Assembly (NCBI GenBank): GCA_028751875.1
Contig: CM054135.1
Span: 63,276,429-63,340,428 of the forward strand
DNA length: 64,000 bases
Reading direction: 5' to 3'
Origin: Rapana venosa
Taxonomy: Eukaryota; Mollusca; Gastropoda; Neogastropoda; Muricidae
The first letter of the stretch is position 1; every line of letters begins with the position of its first letter. Shown piece by piece: positions 22,556-34,533 of this stretch. The notes under the pieces are model-generated. The model ran no database searches, had not been told where the DNA came from, and saw only the letters and a list, made by a program, of their open reading frames with translations. The position numbers and the translations under genes were made by a program.

Positions 22556-22935
22556 GGACGCTATAGCCGAGTGGTTAAGACCTTTTGACTTCAATTGTAT
22601 GGGTCCATGAAGTCGTGGGTTTGAATCCCAGTGGCATCTGGTGAATTAAGGGTGGGGATCGTTACGTTCACCCAGGCTAATTCAAGTGCAGACCTGCCAG
22701 TGCCTTAATCCCTTTCGTGTATATATACATATGCATAAAATCGTATATGCATGTTAAAGATCCCGTAATTCATGTCAGTGTTGGGTGGGTTACGGAAACA
22801 GGAACATACTCAGCATACATCCCCGAAGTTAAAATGCCGCAACCTTCTTGGTGGAGGAACAACTGTCGCTTACGCAAAATCTCGCCATTGGTGAACCTCC
22901 GAGATCCAGTCGAGGATTGAAAACATAATAAAAAG
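22556..22935 (+). mobile_element. SINE with class II tRNA-like head (type S2 body)
   Basis: The head GACGCTATAGCCGAGTGG has an A box TAGCCGAGTGG (22564-22574) and a B box GGTTTGAATCC (22618-22628), 43 bp apart. The long spacing and sequence suggest a Ser- or Leu-type tRNA ancestor with a long variable arm. The body and 3' end share CCCGAAGTTAAAATGC, TTGGTGGAGGA, TACGCAAAATCTC and TTGGTGAACC with the SINE at 12225-12580, although the heads differ. Confidence 0.8.
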
Positions 22936-24069
22936 AATAACTTGTGACAGAAGTAACAAAAAAAAACAAAGTGGAGAAGAGTGAAGATGTGAGAGTATAG
23001 ACCAGTTGCAGAAACTAACACACACATGCACATGAGAAGCCCTGTTTTGTTTTTTGTTTGGGGTGGTGTTTTTGTTGGACCCCTGGTTTTTTCAGGGGAG
23101 GTTGGGAGGTTGTTTTTTTTGGTGGTTTTTTTTTTTTTTTTTGGGGGGGGTTCACACACACACACACACCACCCCATCCCCCTTCCTCGTCTGCATGAAC
23201 ACTAACCAGGGTACTTCCAATACATCCAAAATAAAAAAATTTCACTCAGTAGACCAGATGTTTCAAAAGTGAATTGCATAACCAAAGGCGCTCATGAAAC
23301 CTTGAGCAACATATTGTCACGTTTCTGCAGTTTCTCTGCCTGTGACATGATAATGGGATTTTTCTTTCTTGCCTGTGCTCGCGCACACGTGCACGGTTGC
23401 ATACGTGTGCGTTGCTTTGTCCTTTTTTGTCTCTTTTGAGTTTTTGTTTATTTTTCCATGTTCTGTTTATTATTGTTCTTGGGGGTGGGTGTATGTGTAT
23501 TTGTTTCTTGCCACATTTTTTCCTGCAGAATTTTTCCCAGAACAATTTTCTTGGAACTGTGCATTCTCTTGTGTGCAATAATATGCCTGTCTCTTGTGTA
23601 TTCAATATTGTATCAAGGGGAAGAATAGCACCCAGATCTGTTGGAACAAGTGGGGAGAGGGGTGGGGGGGGCTTATTTGTCTTTTATTTGGTTGGTTGGG
23701 TGGTTGGGTGCTTTTCTGAGTTGCTTAAAGTAATGGAGTAAGAAAGCTGATATGTGTAACTATCCAGCGAATTTGATGCTAGGATAGATCAAGTAAGGAA
23801 GTATAGGAATTCAGCATTGTCATCTGGACTATAACCTAAGTGGACATCCACACTAAATGTCATCACATAAATATTTCAGATTCAGTGTTCCTTCATCCCC
23901 AATCCCATCTCATGATGATCTCACTTTTAATTTTTCTTTCTCTTCTACATTTGAGGAAAGTGCATGTCAAACTCGCCTGAGAGGATTTGTCAATGGGCAA
24001 TGCTAAGACAAGAAAACTAACATCAACATAGCATCCATCAACAAAAATACACACATTCATCAACAAACC
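22936..24069. other. No gene seen
   Basis: Unassigned sequence downstream of SNU13. It has a T/G homopolymer patch at 23041-23150, a short CA repeat (23154-23170) and G/T-rich stretches at 23470-23720. The open frames are low-complexity. Confidence 0.5.
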
Positions 24070-25172
24070 ATACTCTTATTGTAAACAGGTTTATTCCTTT
24101 TCAATAGTGACTATCGTACAGTGCATGACTGAAATATGCAGGGGGAAAAAAAAACTACAGAAAAATTTTCTTCTTGAAGATAAAAACAAACATACATGCA
24201 CACACCCAAACACACCCCACACACACACTCACTCACTCATCATCAACACATCACACTCACTCACTCATCATCAATCAAATTCACTTTCACGCATACTTCT
24301 CATACTAATTTTCAATCATACTAGATCTTAATTTTCCAATCCACGGCAACATACTAAATAAAAGCTGCGATAAAGACAAGACACTCTTTCTTTTCTTTTT
24401 CTGTGCACTGTTGATCTTTCAACATTCACTACAAGTGAAGTAATATTCAAGTTGTCTTTTTCCTTTTTTCGATACCATGCTCATGACATTGAAGAGCTGA
24501 AGTAAATGAGATAAATATGTTAAGGTGTACAACACAGAAACATTACTAAAGATTGACCCAGTTTGGTAAAATTGTTCTTTAAAAAGATCCTCTGTGACCC
24601 ACCATATTGTTGTGAAAGTGGTGCCATAGGTCATGGTGCATGCGCATTAACATCAACAGCCTAGTAAGGGGAGACTAGTATCTGGACAAAAGCAGACGAC
24701 GTAATGAGAGGTTAATGGAAGGCTTTGAACAACAGCAGACAATGTTTCTATTTTCAGATTTTATGTTGACAGAAATCAGATTTTGACGTATGAAATCATA
24801 ATTCTATTGAAAAAAAAAATCAGATTTTGACGTATGAAATCAAATTTTTGCATTTTAAAACTTTTGGCAGAACTAATATGAAAAAATATGGAGGGCACAC
24901 AGGTCTGCTACTGTACCATAGTCTATTTTGGGGGAATGAGAACCAAATATTACAAAATAAAATACCATGAAGCCTGCCTTTAAATCAGACTTTTTCCACC
25001 ATTAATTTCACTTCATTTACTGGCCACCAACTAATCAAATTCTGTTCTTTTCTTGAAGTTTGCAGGGCACATTTTCAGGAATGCAAACCAATAAATCTAC
25101 AATGAGAGTGGCTGTCTTCATTGCCGTGGATGAACGAGTCTGTAGCGGAAACAGAGGGGTACGTACGACAGT
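24070..25172 (-). other. SNU13: SNU13 3' untranslated region (inferred)
   Basis: Downstream of the SNU13 stop in gene orientation, with no repeat element or splice-like break recognised. It contains a 26-bp direct repeat (24773-24798 and 24817-24842) that includes TTTTGACGTATG. The 3' boundary depends on the AATAAA at 24095-24090. Confidence 0.45.
24090..24095 (-). promoter_or_regulatory. SNU13: Candidate poly(A) signal of SNU13
   Basis: AATAAA on the minus strand. It is the first canonical hexamer after the SNU13 stop codon and implies a 3' UTR of about 1.1 kb ending near 24070. Confidence 0.5.
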
Positions 25173-25297
25173 TCAGATGAGCAACTTTTCAATAGATTTC
25201 CTCACTTCGTCGATCTGACTTTTCAACTGTGAACCGTCTTTTGTGGTGATGGAACACGCAATAACTGGTCTAGTCACACCACAGGCTCGCCCCAAAG
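25173..25297 (-). CDS. SNU13: SNU13 exon 5 (C-terminus)
   Basis: The acceptor TTTTGTTTCAG precedes CTTTGGGGCGAG. It encodes [20 protein letters not shown] and the last helix up to IEKLLI and TGA. The GRACGV and RPVIACS segments are near-invariant in the family. The last 15 residues are more divergent than in vertebrates but keep the amphipathic pattern. Confidence 0.96.
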
Positions 25298-28200
25298 CTG
25301 AAACAAAAACAAAAAAACAAAAAAATAATAAACAACTTGCTTTATTTTGTATCATGTACTTTAGTCACAACTTCAGTGAGAAAACAGTTTCAATGACTTG
25401 GTCTGTAAGAAATGAGCTTGATATTTTCTATGTGCAAGGGTAGATCCATTAAATGCAAAAATGCTATGTATTTATGGGAAAATGCAACTATCTTTTACCC
25501 TTTGAATAATTACTTCAAAATTATATTACTATTTGATTTTAGAACATTTACTGATCAATACATAATGCTTTTGGAACATCCTACTGATACAATAAACAGC
25601 ATTATAACAGTGTTGATTCTAGGATTTCAAAATAAGGGGCCCAAGGGTCTCCTAATATGAAAAAAAGGGGCATTGCCCCCCCCCCTCCATAAAAAGGGGA
25701 CAAGTAGTATTTGCTTAAAGTACCCAGTCCTCTAGTTTCCGTATTTTTTAAAGGGGAAAACAAAAAAAAGCAAGCGTAATAGGCAAAAAGGAAAAAATTA
25801 TAATTTTAAATTTTGCAGTTCATCTGCAGTAGCACTTGTGACACAGCAGAGAGATGAGTGGGAGTGGGGGGGGAGAGAGGTGGAGGGGGGGGAGGAGGGA
25901 TGGGGTGGGGGGGAGGAGGTGGGGGGGGGGGAGGAGAGAGAGAGGAGAGAGAACCGAAAAATTTATTCCAAAAAGGCATTGGCCCATACATAAAGGGGGG
26001 GGTTTTCCAAAAACGTTGTTTTTTGGGTTTTTAAAAAAAAAAATAAAATAAACACACCACACACACACACATACACAAGAATTTTTACTTTTAAAACAAA
26101 AGGAGCTACAAAAATTTTCATTAGGAAAAAACTTTCCTTTATTCTGAAAGCTTTACAAAATATAAGTGGGCTGGCAAAACCCCAGGATGATTGATGCCGG
26201 GAGAAAACAGAGTTAAAAAAAATTAGGCTGTCTACTATATTTAACGGGATGTAGTTGCTAAACCCTCAAATACTGGAAGCCAAACAAAAAATGTACTTCA
26301 TCCCCCAGGTGCTTGCTTACATAAGGGCATAGCAGCCGGGTCTTTAAATATCATGTTCTCTGTATCTGAATTTATGAACTTTTTATTTTGATACCCCAAG
26401 TCTAAATTTAGACATAATTCTTTTCAAATGTATATCCATTAGTTTTAGATAAGGTTTGACATCTGCGAACTTATAAAGTCTGTACTTTTGAAATCTTTCA
26501 TGTTTTTTTATATGGTACTCCATTGTGCCATCGGAGTCAATCAATCTTTGCCAAAAAAACTTTAAAAACTTCTACAATTTCGACTTTTGATTGAGCCAAC
26601 AAACCCCAACCCCGAGTTCAAAAAAAACAGGAAATATTTGTGTTGCCCAGTTGTTTTTCCCTTTCCCCCATCTGAAAAAAAAGCATCTTGTAGGTTTTAA
26701 AAGGGTAGCCTGTCTCATTCATATGAGAATTTTAAACCCAAAATTCAAATGCTTTACGCAGCATTAAAGAGAGGGGTATCTATTATTTTCACTAAAAAAG
26801 AATTGGGTGTAGTTATCAAAGCCTAAAAAATGCTTTAAAGCAAAGAGGTGCACTGATTCCAATGTTTTACAGCGACCAAGCCCCAGATTTTGCACCATAA
26901 ACCAAAAGTGGGTTGTATTTGTGCTCAAATTTTAATGAAAAAATAAAAAGAGTTATTATTAATTTCGTAGTTTTTTAAACAAAAAAACAAGCTTCGTTTA
27001 CCTCGCTTGCCGATCTTTACAGCGTTGTGAAAATAAGTTAGTAGAAAAACAGTTCCTAAATTTTATATCATTAAATCACAGGCATGATATTTCATTGTAC
27101 AACCATTTTTTTATGAGCAGCTAAATATCCCTTTTTGAATACAACGTATTTCTCTTACTCAGATTAACCTTTAAAATAAAGTGAGTTGCAGCACTGTTTT
27201 AAACGGTTTAAATGCTTTTTAGCCCACAACTGTTTTTAGGACGCAGGATAACATCTCGCAAGCGAAGAAAAAAACAAAATCTGAGAAAAAACTTGGGGGG
27301 GAAAGTGGACCTGTTTACCCCTTTTTTATGACATCTTGGTAAAAACATTGTAAAAAAGAAAAAATAAGGGGCTAATAATACCCTGTTTAAAAACCAGTGG
27401 TAAGTATTTTGTCAGTCACTTTAGTTTAATCTTATTTGTTCTGACAAAAGGGTACTGGTCTCAAAATGTGTAGTTTACCCCTTTACACCATTTTTTAGGG
27501 AATAGGCCACAAGTTCCTGTTAACAGAATCAAATGCTTTTTCAAAGTAAAAAATGACATAGAGCTTACGGTTATGAGCAAACTGTTTCTGTACAAACGCA
27601 AGCAGAGTAAACATATGATCTATAGTGGAGTATCCTCTCTTAAAACCAGCTTGGTGCTCACCTGTAATATTATTTTTCATAACCCATTCCTGTAACCTAT
27701 TGTTAATAATAGTACTATATATCTTACTACTTATGTCTGTAAGAGAAATTCCCCGGTAGTTATTAGGGTTATCAACATCACCCTTTTTATGCAATGTTAG
27801 TATTATAGATTCAGCCCAGTTATCTGGAAAAAGACCATCATCAAAAATTTTGTTGAATAGTTTTAGAAGGAAAAGCACAATATTTTCACCTCCATATTTT
27901 AGCAATTCACCAATGATTTGATCAGGACCGGCTGCTTTCTCACTCTTTAGTTTTCTAAGTGCCCCTAATATTTCATCTTTACATATGGGACGATCAAAAT
28001 CTTCCTCAGTTCCATCACCGTCAACATCAGTAATCATGGAGTTGGCTAATGAGTCTTTCTCCAACAGGGTTTTGAAATGTTGAAACCATCTGTCAACTGA
28101 TATACTATTCTTTGGCTGACTTTTTCTAAATGACGCCTTCTTAACACTTTTCCAGAACTGGATTTGAGAAGAGATAGATGACTTCATATCTGCAAGTAAG

Positions 28201-31200
28201 GTCTTATTATACCGTTTCCTTTTTCGTTCAAGCATGCATTTATATTCCCTTCTTGTGACACATTACACGTTTTTGTCCTCGTTTCTTAATGTTTTTCGGA
28301 AAGTCTTCAGAAGTTTTCTGACCTTAAATTTCATACTTTTACATTCATTATCAAACCAAGTATCATTTGATGGACCTTTCTTGATATGTACCTGTTTCTT
28401 CATACGTTCAGCACTGGCTTTTATGAAACCATTAAACAAATCTAAAGCTTCATTTATGTTGTCATCAATCATCTGAAAGGCGTTTAAAAAAATTTCACAC
28501 ATGTTCACATCATGGAGATTTTCTTTATAAACTGAGAGTTTGTTTTCATCCCATACAAACTTTTCCATAACAGATGGCTCCTCAGTTTCCACACCTGTAT
28601 TATATACTGGATTAATATATAATTCAACAGGAAGGTGATCAGAATCAGAACGCTCGGCAACAAACAAACGACATGAGTCAAAAATCTGAGAGAACAAATC
28701 ATCTGACACTAAGAAATAATCATTAACACTACATCCTCCATCAGAGATGTATGTATAGCGTCCTTGTTGGTCACCATTACATACGCCATTTAGGATTTGT
28801 GAACTAAGAGCAGTGCACATATTCAATAGTAATTTACCATAATTGTTGATAACACAATCTTCAGAATTACGATTGCTGCTGAGAGACATACTTTTACTAT
28901 GGACATCTGAACTAAAGTCATTTTCTACATGCTGACAAGCAAAGTTTGAGGTCCTGCTGTTTAAGTCTCCACATAGTATTATATCTACTTCATCCAGTGT
29001 CACCACACAATTTACTAAACATTCTTCCAACATAGCAATTCCATTATCATTGTCAAACATGTTATAATAAAAAGGCGAACCTTCAGGTGGGATATACACA
29101 CAGACAAGCAAAACATTTCTGAGAGAGAGAGAGAGAGAGATCAAAGTCAAATTTGTATTTCCACAGAGTTGGGGAGATAGATCTAGATGGGACAAGAGGT
29201 AAAAGCCAATATCAAAGGTTTTTTTCTCACCTAGATGGTACACTGAGAGAGAGTGAGAGAGAGAGAGAAAGAGAGAGAGAGAAAAAGAGAGAGAAAGAGG
29301 CCAAATTTTTATTTCCACATTCAGAGAGATAGATCCAGACCTAGATAAGTTAAAGCCAATGTCAAAGTCTTGTCCACCAGATCTCCAGCTCTGAACCTGC
29401 TGGGCCATGGCTTCTGCTATCTCCTCAACAATCCCTGTCCCAATCACACACATCACTTGTCTCTGGAGTACAAGGCCTCTTGAAAGATGACGTAATCGAA
29501 GAGCACAACAGAGCAGGATGAGCCCGCGATCTGAAAATCTTGCACTAGGGTAGCCTACCAACGCTGCTAGGGTAACCTACCATTCTCCTCAAAAGTCCTT
29601 CGGATGAGACTATAAACCGAGGTCCTGTCTGCGAATGCATGCAGAACATCTTGCGCACACGTTAAATCCTGTTCCGCTTTTCGTAAGAGTAGGCCATTGT
29701 GTGCTGGTGGGAACAGATGACAGAATTGATAAAACCGCATACACATGGGGACTGGTTGTAAAAAAGTACATAAGTGCTTATTCCATTATCCTCGATATAA
29801 AAGAATAAAATAAAATTAAAATAAATAAATACCAACGTAATGATCGCCTCAGGGACTGACAAGGACGAACTACAATTTCTGTGATTGGTGAAAAGTGCGG
29901 CACTTAGCCAACCTGAAGCATCTTGAAAGAACTTTGGCGGAAGTAGCGCTTAAGTTTATACAAATGGCAGTTGCATTGCTGTACTGTTTGTTCAAAAACG
30001 CGCTGTCCAGGATTTTTTTGCGTCCGTTAGGGCACACTGCCCACATCATTTTGTGGCAATTTTTTTAAAAAATGCGGGATTCCCGCAAGGGTGCACTCTA
30101 GAATCAACACTGTTATAATGTTTAAACATATTACCTGCAGAGAGACAAACAATACATATGCTATTCTATTTACAATATCAAACTCCATCCAGAATGTTCA
30201 GAAATAAGTGTGCTTTATAAAATAAATAAATGAATAAAAGTCGTGACTGGATCTATCAAATTATGTTGACAGAGAAAAAGAACAAAAAACCCCAATCAAG
30301 CAACAAAAACATTTTAACATTATCAGAAAATGTGAAATGAACTGCTTACCTTGCTTTGATCGGATGAACACATAGTCGACATTCTGAAACATAAAAACAA
30401 TTTTGTGGTTAAGAAAACATACTGCATCTAGAGACAGTCATTTCCTTTTTTTCTTTCTATTTAAGCAGAAAAAGATTTGTATGATTTTAATTATTTAGAA
30501 TGTTTTACCCCAACAACGCACAAGCAACAGCACACATCCTGTTTACCTATTACATTGTGACTCCTGGTATTCATTTTCAGAACAATGACAGTGAACCACA
30601 AATCTAAGGCTCATTGCTTTAAAAGAACTGGCAGATTAAGAGCAGATTTTGGATGATGCTGGCAGAGGTGATGATGTGTTGTATGAAGAAAGTTCTGATG
30701 ATGTCCATGTTGATTCCAACACAATCAAAATTCTAACACAATCAACACAGCTCACTGCTCAGTGATGCCATCATATAGGTGTTCATGCCTGAGAGTGAAT
30801 GATGAGTGGGCGACAAAGTGTAAAGGGTCAGTGGGTAAATGAATGGATAAGCATGTGCATGCATGCAGGGGTATGCATGCATGCATGCATGCCTATGTGC
30901 GTGTTGGAAGGGGGCCAGCTTGCATATGCACATATATACATAAGCTAGTAGAGTCAACAAATATATATACTAATAATCCATTAAATGTATCACTTCTGTG
31001 GTCCACAAGTAAAAGTCTAGGGGTTTGATTTTATGAAAAAAAAGGTGTAACAGAAAGAGAATATTCCATTACATATTATTCTACACCATGCTGGCTACTT
31101 GGAAGATGTTTCACCAACTTCATAACCAAATGCATACACCACTCAACATTTTAATACATACATTATTTTTGTGTCATCCATTCCATCAGTAATATAACTA

Positions 31201-34200
31201 GCCTACTTCTTCATGAAAGATGGAAGAAATTTTGTTTTATTTCAAAAGGAGTCTGAGTGCTAATCTTGGACAAAATAACTAATTCCAAGTATGCAATATG
31301 TATTTTGAGTGTGTACTAAAACCCACAGCAAAAACAATTTATCCCTACACATTTCTGCGCAAAAAGCCCACTCTTATTACACACAAACATGCACCAAAAA
31401 GTTGAGACAAAAATTAGAAGGGGAGGCAGTGCCATATTTATATATTATTGCAAAATATGATCAAGAGACATGTAAACATTACTAATTTCTTTTGGTTTTT
31501 TTAAATGTTTGAGCTAGCCACATTAAATACTACAAAATACACTGTGTATGTCAATGCTTGCATTGTATGTATGTGATGTACATATATATGTACATATATA
31601 TAGTACATGTATATATATATAACTCACCTTGTCTTCACACAGCAAAGGCAGATGGAGGAGGATTTCCAGGGGCTGTGCATCAGCTGCCATCACAATGAAT
31701 TCACATATCCCTCTGTTCAGTGTTTTTGTGGCTGCAACACACCAATATCACATGATCTCATTATTTCCTAACAAAACTCATTTACTTTTTTTTGTACACT
31801 GATTTAAGAAAAATATTCCATGCAACAAATATTACAATAAATACATAGATGCACAGGAACAAAAAAGTATGATTTATTCCATCTAAAATGGCTTTTAAAT
31901 TTCCACACAATGCATGCACATTGGAAAAACCATGAAGTAGGAAAAGACAACTCAACCCAATTTTTTTAAAATACAGACTTATAAACACAGCAAAATCAAT
32001 CATAGATTTGGACTTTTCTTCATTCATTCATTCCATATTGTTTATACTATAGCCCTACCTACCACGAAAGTCATATCAGGGCTGTCACCTCAATCAGTTT
32101 CAGCTGCTCCAGTAACTTTCACTTCAAATTCAAAACCAACACTTCCTAAAACCTTCAAATATCTAACACTGTCCTGAAAAAGAAAAAAAAAACATTAAAT
32201 GACACAATACCTATATCATTTCATTCCTTAAGGCAAATAAACCAGGCTGTGCTGAGGACGCCAGCCATTCCACTTAATTTATCATCCCCAGATTACAAAA
32301 AAGCGTTTAAAAAAATTATAACAAACATTTTAAAGTACAAAAATATATACTATCAAAACGGGCCACATGGGCAAATTACACTGCAGAATGGACATCCTGT
32401 GCCCATCCCAGTGTTTAAATATCACTACCTGGCTGCCAAAACAAAACACAGGAAAAATATATTTCTATAATGAAAACAAAATATTTTTTGAAAGATTTGC
32501 TTGAAAAAAGGCAAAATGGATCGGGAAGGCAGAAAATAAGCATGAGAGATGATAGAAAGGTAAGGAGAAAGACAGAAATGGAGAAAGAAAGAAAAGTATA
32601 AATTTCTTCCATGGAATTTCCAGAAGGTCGGGATGCTATTTATACCGAAGATTTGGATTAATCAATTATAAATATGGACTATCTTCTATCAAAAGATAAA
32701 AATTCCACAATCAATAAGTATAGATGGTTTGTTTTGTAATATAAGAAGCCAAATAAAATGCATCTGTAGAATTCTACAGATGCATTTTATTTTTCATGGC
32801 CAATACCTGCAACCTGCAGACTATAAGCAGCCACACTTCTTGCATGATCTGTCACTTTTATTGAAGTAGAGTTACAAATTATGTAAATTCTATCTTAACA
32901 CTGCTTCAGGGGACTAAGCATGCAAAATCATGTATATATATATATATATATCTAAGACCAATGAACAGAACAGCCTTAGACTAAGTAAGAAAGAGCAAGG
33001 CTGGGAAACAAGCCCAGAACCTCACGGTTTATTTGTTCTACTGGCAGGTGAACGTCTTAACCATGCTGACACCTTCCTTCTTGCTGGCTATTAACCCTTT
33101 GCTGGGCACAGCAAAATCATTTGTTCACTTCCTGCTGGGCAAGCAAAATGGAGGTGGATGACCTCTGAGTGGGGGGTGTATTTAACATGCAATAACTCCA
33201 CAATGGCTTAATGGATTGTAATGAAATAAAAACAGCAAAATGCAGAAATGAATAAAGAAACTGCTATTTGCTATTGTGTGTTGTTGTTATTTTTTTTAAA
33301 AAGAATTATAATGCATAAACACACAAGGTCATTGATCGGTTTGTATGTGTCACAGTTAGTGTTGCAATAGCTTTGGAATGTATGCATGGATTTTGATAAA
33401 ATAAAAAGTAAAACATTCAGAAACAATTACAGAAGAAAAGTTTTCAACCTACTGTTGTGTTTTTAGTTTTTTTTATGAATGATGCACGAAAACATGAAAC
33501 ATTCGACGGTCGCCATTTTGTTTGCCAAGATCGCCGACGATCGCGATGCATGTAACTTTACAGTTCGAGCCGCTACCATAACAAAAGTCCCAAATAGCAA
33601 TCAATTCACAAAATATATCAAGTTGTGAACCATTGCCAAACTCGAAATCCACGATAATTTCCCCAATTCTATGAGCAGAATTCAAAACGCGCATCGGCCG
33701 AGTTAGATTTGACGATCGATTTACGTCTCGAACTTCGTTGTTGTCAAAGCCCGGTCTTTCTCGCTTCAATCAACAAAGTCAGAAGCGCGCACACTACTCA
33801 GATCGCTTACATCGATATTTGAGCCTGGATACACATCTAACAGCGTCATATTTTCGGCATGAAAGCCATAAAAACGATCGTACATGTCGGATTGAAGATA
33901 GCGTCCATCTTGGGGAAAAATTGCGATTTTTTTCTTCCAAAACTTGCCACAAACACATTCCAACCGCCGCCCTTTTGCAATGTACATGCGGAAGTCACGT
34001 GGGCAGTCTCGTTGCTTTTATTTTGTCGAGATTTGAAGCGAGATTGGCAGGAATTTCGAATGTATGAACGCACTGAAGTGACGGTCACGACGCCGGCCGT
34101 TTTTGGCCGTTGTGCCCAAGGATAGGTTCGGACGTTTTGGGACGCTATGCCCAGCAAAGGGTTAATTCATAACAAAGGTACCCAGGAAGAGCACACAACT

Positions 34201-34495
34201 GACAATCTCACCTTCATTGGCTCCTTTTCTCAGCTGTTTGTAGTTGCCAGGCTGCTGCACAAGATCCAGGAATTGCTGGGGACAGGGTATGGGTCAGCCC
34301 AGGGGGTAGGCCTTAGAGTTGACTTGTTCATTAGCCTGTAGTGAAATTGCAATAAAGTAGGAGATGATTAATACATTCGGAGTAATGAGGAAGCATGTAT
34401 TCATAAATACAAGCACAAATATCACTGCCTCCCAACCCCCCGCCCTCCAACCCCCACCCCCACCACATTTGTTAACTTTACTTTCCTACTGTTCA

Positions 34496-34533
<38 letters not shown>

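Noticed and set aside
22558..22640. A functional Ser/Leu tRNA gene
   Set aside because: The class II look is only ancestral; a SINE tail follows without a terminator T run.
28263..29561. 432-codon minus-strand frame as one protein
   Set aside because: Its first part crosses GA microsatellites (S/L runs) and an R-flanking segment; only the part below about 29105 is LINE endonuclease.
25173..34335. SNU13 as a processed pseudogene
   Set aside because: All exons are separated by introns with good splice sites and correct phases, so it is not a retrocopy.
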